Assembly (NCBI GenBank): GCA_021521415.1
Contig: JAIQDT010000675.1
Span: forward strand, 186,001 to 250,000
Length of the DNA: 64,000 bases
Direction: 5' to 3'
Origin: Bidens hawaiensis
Taxonomy: Eukaryota; Streptophyta; Magnoliopsida; Asterales; Asteraceae
Shown: one piece after another, positions 56,656-64,000 of the stretch
How the letters are laid out: the number at the start of each line of letters is the position of its first letter
Position numbering within the stretch: position 1 is the first letter of the stretch
Notes under the pieces: generated by a model
What the model was told of the DNA's origin: nothing
Seen by the model: the letters and a program-made list of their open reading frames with translations, nothing else
The model's database searches: none
Position numbers and translations under genes: made by a program

Positions 56656-59583
56656 TCACACCCTGCCATGGGGGCCAGGTCATTTTACAGACAAATTGGT
56701 ACCAAGTGTAAGCAGTAGAAAATTATTGATAAATGAGTTACAACGTTTGCACTAAGTATCTATGACAAGGTATAACTACATAACTGTTTATTCTCTAACA
56801 CTATTGCAATCCCGTGGTAGGTCAACTAATATTCTTGGCATCTAATCTTCATTTTTCATGTTAGGCGTACGGCTATCCTTAGGCATTCTCATTACAAAGC
56901 TAATCCAAATTGCTATCCACATAGTACCTGAATACATGCTAAAAAGTGCCAACCAAAAAGTTGGTGTGTTCGTGAGTTTAGCTCACATACACATAAAAGA
57001 TTTACTTTATAAAGGCGTGCACGTTTGCCTGTATCTAAGTATAAAGCTTGGTTCACATCAATCAAGTACACAATTAATCCTACATTCTATCATAAGTCTC
57101 CCCTTGACTTACAACCGAATGACACCCATCCCCGATATTACTCTGCCAAGCAATAATCCACACGTTTAGGTCATATGCTGCAACGATCCGCAGACCTCAG
57201 TGTGGTTTACCTGACATAGAGTCACTGTGTGTGGGGGTATCCCAAATGGTACTACCCAGACGAGCCTTAAGATCACTCCCTAAGTTAATGATTTGTGTAA
57301 TTTAAAATGGGACAAAAATAGTTCTTGATAAATATCACACCATAAGTAAATCACTGCATGCATTCAACCCAAAATGTTTAAGTAAAAAAGGCAGCACGAA
57401 AATGACCTCAGTTCTTATACAATATATGTAAATGAAAGACAATCTATGAGCCTATAACTACGTTATGGACCACTAAGTATGCCTAGCATATATTAATCAG
57501 CAATAAGTTATTGGACAACATAGTAAAATTCATTATTGGTATTTTGTATTAGTTAATTCTAAGTGCTGGCCAAAGTGTGTGGTTCGCGATGATTAAGCTT
57601 TCCTTTTATGGAAAGTTAATGTTTATGATACTGATGTTATGCCTTTAGTTATATATTTCTGGTATTAAGAGCATTAGACACATTAGTTTACTTGGTCGGG
57701 TTTCGATAAAGTTTCTACTTTTAGAAAGTTTGGATCTTCAGTTGGACTTCGGGTTACCCTATGTCCTTAGGGGTTATGTATTTATTTATATCTAAGGTTT
57801 AATGATTTTATATTTTGAAACTTCCCGTTCGGTTTATGTCAATTCAACCGTCACTCACGGTTAAATGCTAAATCTTGACAAAAAAGATGTTGTATCCATA
57901 AAAAATGTATTTCACTTTTATAATGAGGTATTTTAAATAAAACTTTCTGGAAAAATATACAATTTATATTTTTGAAGTGTTTTAATCTTTAAAAGTACGC
58001 CGTTTGGTATTAAACAAAACAGCACTCTTAAGCTTGTAAACAGACCCGTTTTGTAAATCCCCATTTCCTCACATATTTTTATAACTTATATTTGACCATT
58101 TTAACTTAAAAGTTTCTATTTTTATATTTTATAAAACTTTTTGTTTGGTTCGTGTCAGTTTATCCATAAACCGCGCTTAATCAACTATCCTTGGTAAATG
58201 AAGGTGTTACAAGTTACAAAAATACATTATATCATTATTATAAGATATTTTAATTATATTTTCTAGAAAACATGTATTGTACATTTTTGAAACAATTAGA
58301 CTAATATATGTTGGTGCATTGTCGGTTTTATGCGAAACACGCGTCTAGGTTCGTAAGCGGGTTTCTTTTCCTAACCAAATTAGTTCTAAATATTTTATAA
58401 CTTGTTTTTAGTAAAAATAAAATCATATTTGTTTCTTTTTGAAATAGTATTTGTATGTAAACACAATTTAAGGATATAACCCACCCAAGTTTTGTTCCAA
58501 AAATATCCTTTTTGTTATACAATCAACGTAATCTCGGTTTTGATTATCAAATCAGTTATGCCCTCCTATAATATAATAAAATATGTTGTAATATCATATA
58601 TTGGTTCATATCACGACTAGGGCTTTGATTAATGCTGCGGTTTGGGTTTTGTCCCGTTAAGGACATAATTCGGTTTTAAATGTATGTTTTTACGTAAAAA
58701 AAGTTCGGGTCAGGTTATATGACATTAAAAAATTATATTTATGGCTGCAAAAAGACATCATATTATTACTTTGGTTGTACGACTTATTTCTTATCGAACT
58801 TGCCATCAAAATGAAAGTTCAGTTGATTTTTAGTACTCGGATTTATTATTAATTTTTGGCGCTGGTCTTTACCAAGTTTAAGGCCTCAGGTATGTATACT
58901 TAACTTCTGTAAATTTTGTTAACTATCGAGAAGTTAATAAGGTCGCATGTCGGGTTGATTTTCAAGTTAGTTTTCACTTAAACGAGTTACCGAACTCCTA
59001 TTAGTTGGCTTCGCTTTTAACGGCTGCACATTGTGAAATTTTAAGAAGTTCATGGCCGTGTTCATATAAGTTTTCTTTATATGTTGTTCTTAAGTTTTTG
59101 TTTCGTAACTTATTTGATTCGGGCTCAAGTTAACACCGCCACCAATATTTATCTAAGACTCATTTTTCATCACAACATATTTTTGGACCTGTTCTAATAA
59201 ATGGTAAGGACTTGCTAAAAGTTTATACTAGTATCTGGGTGCTTGGAACCCAAACAGTGGCTTCAGTTCGGTTGGGGCCCGCATCTTTTGTTTGGTTTTA
59301 AAAGCGGCGTATAAAACTCTTCACAGCCTTGGACAGATTCTTTACCTACACTTTACCAATTATAAGTATCATTGCTGGGCATAAAAAGATGTCATGCAGG
59401 AGGTTGTGTTTTAGGGTCGGTTCTTTAGGTTTTACAGGTTTTAAAAGTGATAGTCTATAATTTAAATAACTAGGTATTCGTGCTATCATTTGGAAGTTTA
59501 TCGTGGACGTAATAGGGGATTCCAATGATATTATAAGCTTTTGAAATTTTGAATAATTTCCACATTTTACGTGGTCTTGGTTG
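56654..59583 (+). repeat. LTR-like noncoding sequence starting TGTCACACCC
   Basis: It begins TGTCACACCCTGCCATGG, a start common for long chromovirus LTRs in this plant group, and contains GATCACTCCCTAAGTTAATG, also of that type. The right end is unclear; at 59583 the sequence meets the truncated LTR of the minus-strand relic. No ORF of note. Confidence 0.45.
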
Positions 59584-61404
59584 GATAATCGCATAACTCA
59601 AGCAAGGTCCTTTTCAGTTGGTAATAACCAACGTACTCGGATAACCGCACAACACAAGTAAGCAAATAAACACAAAAGTCTATAATAAGAATTGTAATTT
59701 GAATAAAGAATAACTAAGCAATTGTTTGAATAGGATATACATGCTACCCACAAAATGTAAAATCGTTTAAAAAGGGGGTGTGAGAAACTCACATTTGATA
59801 TTAAAGCGCAAATAAAAGAAAAGCCGAAAACACATCAAGGAAATCGAAACAGTTGAACCTCACAAACTATAAATAAAATAATACGAAATTTTAACGACTA
59901 ACTAACGGAATTAACAAAGTTAATTATTGTATAAATTTGTTGGGAATATACGTTATTTTATTACAAGTTTTACTAATTTAAGGCATTTGATTATTTTAAT
60001 AACATTTTATGCTTTAACGAAAATTTTAACGGTTTAAATATTATTTTTATAACATTAGATTAATTGCTTAACATTAATAACAGAAAGATGATATTTGCAA
60101 GGCACAGGTTAAAGTTTAGGAATTAAAACTAAATTCTAACGGTTTAACGGATTAAAAGCTAAATAATTAGAGTTTAATGAAGTAAAATTGATGAACAAAT
60201 TAAAATTAATGGGTGAACGATTTTTGAAGTTTGGTTTTTAAATGAAAAATGATGAAATATAATTTATACTTAATGTATAAAAAACATTTTAGTTTAAAAT
60301 AATTTTATTTGATTTATTATGATTTATTTGGTTTTTAATATATATAGAAAATTATTTTTAAAAATTAAACAACAAAATCGTGCACTAACCCGGGTTTGAA
60401 CCCGGGTCTAGCGAGCAATAACCTAATGTCATAACCACCAGACCAACAATTTAATTTGATATGGAAGCAGAAACGTAAAATATTATCAAAAGTTCATCAT
60501 CTTTGTTAAGTAACCCTAGCCTTCTAATCCTTTAATCCATTCCTTATTTGATCCAATTAGTTTAGGGGTTTTGATTGTCGGCTAAAAATGAATAAAACCA
60601 TATCTTATTTACCTGGATTGGTTACGATTTGACAGAGAACCAGAGCTTGGCCGGAGACGAACTTGCCGGAGAAATTACGAGATTTAAAGGGTGTTTTAGT
60701 ATAAGTAGATCGATGTTATGACCACGGTTATACGATTATGAGTGGTCTATTTATAGTCTCAATTGGACTGTTGGACGATAATTACCCGTTATTAGTATTT
60801 AATAAATTTCCGGCTGTTTGAGGGTATAATTCGATCATTATATGTTGCTGTTACAGATTATTATGGATTATTAATATTAGTCGTTAGTGGAGAAAGATAT
60901 TACGTGCTTTAAATTATAGTAATGATGCGTTTTGGCTATTTTTTAAAGGTCACCTGAAATTACCTTCGTCGCCGGACAGCCGCCAGGAAAACGTGGGAAC
61001 ATACGGGGGCTGGATTTGAGTTATTATTATTATATTATATTATATTATATTTTAAAATCATATTTACATAACAAGTCCCTCTATTTTCAAGCTTCTTTTA
61101 AATCAAGAATTAATATATATTTCCCATTTAGACCTTATACTTTGAAAGGTATATAAATGTAATAATAAATTATAAACTTTGATATCTTTCGTATTATACC
61201 CGAATAGTTAACGAATTGTTTAAACTTCATTTCTCGAAGTTTTAATAATTGAACAGAAATAATATAAGACGAACGAATGGGCATTTAAATTATTGTGAAT
61301 CTTTTATAGCTGATAAATAATAACACACATCGAAACGACCCAAGGGGTCGGGTTAACGAATACAAATTCTATCCAAAAACAAATAAAAATTTAGAAATGT
61401 CACA
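59584..61404 (-). repeat. Chromovirus-type LTR, minus strand, truncated
   Basis: On the minus strand it starts TGTGACATTTCTAAATTTTT, just after the pol relic, so it is a 3' LTR. It is homologous to the solo LTR at 18677-30738 over many blocks (tRNA-like segment, GTGAGTTTCTCACACCCC, GAGTACGTTGG) and stops matching at about 59583. Confidence 0.78.
60390..60448 (-). other. tRNA-like segment in the minus-strand LTR
   Basis: On the minus strand it has TGGTCTGGTGGTTATGA (A-box-like) and GGGTTCAAACCCGG (B-box-like), 27 bases apart. It is the counterpart of 19815-19875. It does not fold as a complete tRNA. Confidence 0.55.
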
Positions 61405-62150
61405 GCATTCTCTACTTCTCAAAATTTCGTCCTGAAATTAAGTCGAAGAATCCATATAAAAAAGATGAGGATACTTAGTTACTTAGTTCGCATTTGGTCT
61501 TCCAACTCCTAAGTGAATTCAGCACCACGCTTGGATTCCCAAAGAACCTTTACCAAGGTATATGTCTACGTTTGGTTTCCTTGTATGTGCGATCCACGAT
61601 TTCCACCGGTTTCTCAACAAAGTGCATTGTTTCATCGATACATACCTCATTGAGTGGTATGTGGAGATTTCCCTAGGCTAGACATTTCTTAAGATTTGAA
61701 ACATGAAACGTCAGATGAATATTTGAAAATTCTTCTGAAAGCTCGAGAGTATAAGCCACACTACTGACACGTTCGAGAGTATAAGATCCTATCGAGTTCC
61801 CAGTGCGGTTTGAAGTGATGCACAGAAATGTGAGTAAAATGGCTATCACAATCAGAACTGATACACAAAGGTACACCATGACGACAAACGATATGCTGAA
61901 CATAAGTCTGAGCGAGCTGATCAATCGTGAACTTTTCGCTGATAGGGATGAAATGAGCGGACTTTGTCAATCGGTCAGCTATAAACCAAATACCATCGTG
62001 GTTGCTTCGAGTTGTCGGAAGTTTAAATACGAAATCCATGCTTCCAATTTCCAAATAGGAATGTGCAGTTGCACAAGTAAACCAGATGGTCGTTGATGCT
62101 CATACTTAGCTTTAGCACAAGTAAGGCATTTTGCAACGTGTAATGCAATG
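61405..62150 (-). pseudogene. Chromovirus integrase relic, minus strand
   Basis: From the 62150 end: [20 protein letters not shown], the end of the integrase zinc finger, then after a frameshift at about 62055 [33 protein letters not shown] and RHGVPLCISSDCDSHF. The first two catalytic Asp are present. A deletion near 61800 removes the catalytic Glu and joins to ELSEEFSNIHLTFHVSNLKK, followed by TAG at about 61673 and CIDETMHFVEKPVEIVDRT. The wording (DRLTKSAHF, FHVSNLKKCL) is that of Tekay/Del-type chromoviruses. RT and upstream parts are absent. Confidence 0.85.
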
Positions 62151-62581
62151 TGTCACACTCGACTTAGGGACTAGGTGCGACACTCGTTAATTGGTATATG
62201 TTTTGAAAATATATCAGAGTTGCTGGTTTTTTTTGGTGGAAGTATTAAAATAATATTCTTTTAATAAAATAATGGATTCAAATGCCTATTTAATAACATA
62301 AATAAAGTTTGACAAGATATGAGCAGAAGCCTTTTTAATAAAATAATTTTATATTGAAAACTCGGGATTTGAATACCCGTTTGATAATTTAAATACATGT
62401 ACCATGAAATATAGTTCTTTATAATATTCTGAATAAACTATCTGAGCCATCAGATCACTTCTAATGACTATGTCTCCAATCTTCTAATATGTCTTGCATG
62501 TCAGTTCTATTCTTTATAGTTTCCCTGAAATGTGGGGAAAAATACATCAGCACACAGCGGGTGAATGACGCTGACTCAGTT
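62151..62581 (+). repeat. LTR-like fragment inserted in the integrase relic
   Basis: It starts TGTCACACTCGACTTAGGG and is cut at 62582 by Copia-3; the rest would lie beyond the window. CAGTT (62577-62581) is the expected target duplication of Copia-3. No gene. Confidence 0.5.
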
Positions 62582-62992
62582 TGTTGGTGCATGATGTCAG
62601 TAGTTCAGTGTCTAGTGTCTGTAATCGCGTTTGTAATGTTTTATGTTTTGTATAAGCGAAGTTGCTAACAAGTTCGCTGATATGGGCGAACTTGTTAGAC
62701 AAGCGAAGTTAGTGACAACTTCGCCTGAACATGCCAGGCGAAGTTGTCGTGATTATATAAGCCATCTGTTACGGCTTATTAATAATTAATTCAGTTATAC
62801 AGTTTTCGAGTATTCGAGTCAGAGAGAGTCTGTAATCAAGTGATCTTCGTATCACGTGTTTAAGGTTGGTATACAACGTGTTTGATTATCGTGTGTTAAT
62901 CGTATTGTTTTCTATACTCGTAACGTCTTACGTAGGGATTCCGCACCTGCGTAGTACATGATATCTCGTGTAGATCAGGCTGGGAACCTACA
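62582..62992 (+). repeat. 5' LTR of Copia-3 (411 bp)
   Basis: It starts TGTTGGTGCATGATG and ends GGGAACCTACA. A TATA-like box (TTATATAAG) is at about 62753-62761. GCGAAGTT/AACTTCGC copies lie at 62656-62750. Confidence 0.93.
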
Positions 62993-62994
62993 AT

Positions 62995-63006
62995 TGGTAT
63001 CAGAGC
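62995..63006 (+). other. Copia-3 primer-binding site (initiator tRNA-Met)
   Basis: TGGTATCAGAGC, the standard plant copia site, two bases after the LTR. Confidence 0.95.
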
Positions 63007-63504
63007 ATTTGCTCGATTGTGTGGTTCGGGATTATCACGCGGGTATAGAAATCGTTCCGTTCGACTATTCGCGGGACGAGTTTTCTGAGTTTTTGTGTCA
63101 TACTCTCCTCCTACAAGCTTAAACAACCCATAACACCTTCACAAACCTCGAAAAATCCAGATATCTAATCTGCAGAAGCTTCGTGTTCATCAGGCGAAGT
63201 TGCCGTCACTGTTACTAGGGTTACGGCGAAGATATAAGGTTAAGCGAAGTTATCCACAACTTCGCCTACCTCTTCAAGTTCGCTTACCTCAAGCGAAGTT
63301 ACCCACAAGTTCGCCTACCTCCCAAGTTCGGTCAACTTAAGCGAAGTTATTCTCAAGTTCGCCAATCCAGCGAATTTAAGAAAGTGAGCGACGTTACAAA
63401 TTCACGCGAAGTTAAGCTTTAAGCGAAGTTATCCACAACTTCGCCTACAGAGCTGTTTGAAGATACAATTTTTGATTTTCGGATTTCTTTGAGTTTTGAG
63501 AAAG
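63007..63504 (+). repeat. Copia-3 leader with GCGAAGTT palindromes
   Basis: From 63180 to 63450 the GCGAAGTT motif and its complement occur more than ten times, several as inverted pairs with short loops (for example 63243-63266 and 63422-63445). No gene is seen before the ATG at 63505. Confidence 0.8.
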
Positions 63505-64000
63505 ATGTCTTCGATAAACATTACTGAACTGGTAAAGATGGAAGTAGAAGCAGGTTCGGCTACAAAGGCACCCAAGATGCTTAAGAAAACGGATTATGTA
63601 GCGTGGAAAGACCGTTTTGAACAATATGTCAAGTATCAAGATGCCAAGATGTGGGTATGCATACAAGATGGTTACATTCCACCTACTACTGAGTATGAAG
63701 GTCGTGATCAGATCAAGAAGTACAAAGAGATGGAAGATGAAGAGAAGAAGATGTATGAGGCAGAAAGTAAAGCTCATGCAGCAATTACAATGGCTCTTCC
63801 ACAAGAGATACTTCACACCTTCCGAAAGTATAAGACTGCTAGAGAGCTTTGGGAAGCACTTGAGAACCGTTTTGAGGGCAATGTGGGAATTCGTGCTTCA
63901 AAGACTAAACTTCTAAAAACCCAATTCTCGGTCTTCAAGTATCTGAAAAACGAATCACTTGATGATATCATCACCAGATATTATCATCTGATGACTGAAC
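63505..64000 (+). CDS. Copia-3 gag (partial, open to the window end)
   Basis: The frame is open for 165 codons from ATG 63505 (MSSINITELVKMEVEAGSAT) to the last base. TDYVAWKDRFEQYVKYQD, AHAAITMALP and ARELWEALENRFEG are typical of the copia gag (UBN2-type) capsid domain. It forms the virus-like particle core. No stop or frameshift is seen, so this copy may be intact. The zinc knuckle and pol would follow beyond the window. Confidence 0.92.
   Translation, partial: MSSINITELVKMEVEAGSATKAPKMLKKTDYVAWKDRFEQYVKYQDAKMWVCIQDGYIPPTTEYEGRDQIKKYKEMEDEEKKMYEAESKAHAAITMALPQEILHTFRKYKTARELWEALENRFEGNVGIRASKTKLLKTQFSVFKYLKNESLDDIITRYYHLMTE

Larger units (their letters stand above)
62582..64000 (+). mobile_element. 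Copia-3: 5' part of a Ty1/copia element, same family as Copia-1
   Basis: The 5' LTR, primer site, leader and gag start are present and the element continues past the window end. The LTR matches that of Copia-1 in its ends and in GCGAAGTT content. Confidence 0.93.

Noticed and set aside
56359..56669. ORFs rich in His-Thr or Cys-Val-Tyr over 56.4-56.7 kb
   Set aside because: Low-complexity CA/TA repeat translated in several frames.

Overview
This window looks like plant nuclear DNA, most likely from the daisy family (Asteraceae). The copia gag and 3' additional-ORF sequences resemble proteins I recall from Tanacetum/Artemisia-type genomes, but that is memory, not a search. I find no intact host gene. 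Almost everything is transposable-element sequence: LTR retrotransposons of at least five lineages, stacked in each other, plus Helitrons, MITEs, minisatellites and unassigned AT-rich DNA.

Layout. (1) 1-4644 is the 3' end of a Ty1/copia element (Copia-1) with a long additional ORF in the env position. It sits in the gag of a minus-strand Athila element (4645-6693), which itself sits in the gag of a minus-strand Ty3/gypsy element, Gypsy-B2 (6694-9015 and 17012-17258). (2) The Gypsy-B2 LTR is split by a complete but internally deleted copia element, Copia-2 (9016-17006, target duplication AGGAT). Copia-2 carries a chromovirus-type solo LTR (14056-16410) in its additional ORF. (3) 18677-30738 is another chromovirus-type solo LTR (target duplication ATAAT), split by a degraded Ty3/gypsy element, Gypsy-B1 (20767-30258, GTTGT). 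The 3' LTR of Gypsy-B1 is in turn split by an Athila solo LTR (28655-29801, ACAGG). (4) 31085-32037 is a small Helitron, followed by tandem duplications and TA microsatellites. (5) 33778-46232 is a young, nearly intact 12.5-kb Tat-lineage Ty3/gypsy element (target duplication CTTAC, LTRs about 1.7% different by eye). (6) 46238-62581 holds three MITEs in TA microsatellites, another MITE, a second Helitron, old LTR-like noncoding DNA and a minus-strand chromovirus integrase relic. (7) 62582-64000 is the 5' end of another element of the Copia-1 family, with LTR, primer-binding site, leader and an open gag.

The most interesting content is in the Tat element. Besides its 1,786-codon gag-pol (one in-frame UGA, two RNase H domains), it carries an opposite-strand gene with its own TATA box and five exons. 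Four short GT-AG introns keep one 947-codon frame open. The degraded Gypsy-B1 carries a decayed relative of this antisense gene at the same place, so the gene is a shared property of both families. A second theme is family-specific short motifs repeated in the copia noncoding parts: GGCGAAGTT palindromes in Copia-1/3 and GTTCTCGG in Copia-2, each found both in the leader and just before the additional ORF.

Function in this window is element biology: gag and pol proteins for replication, additional and antisense ORFs of unknown role, and layered insertions whose order can be read from the target duplications.
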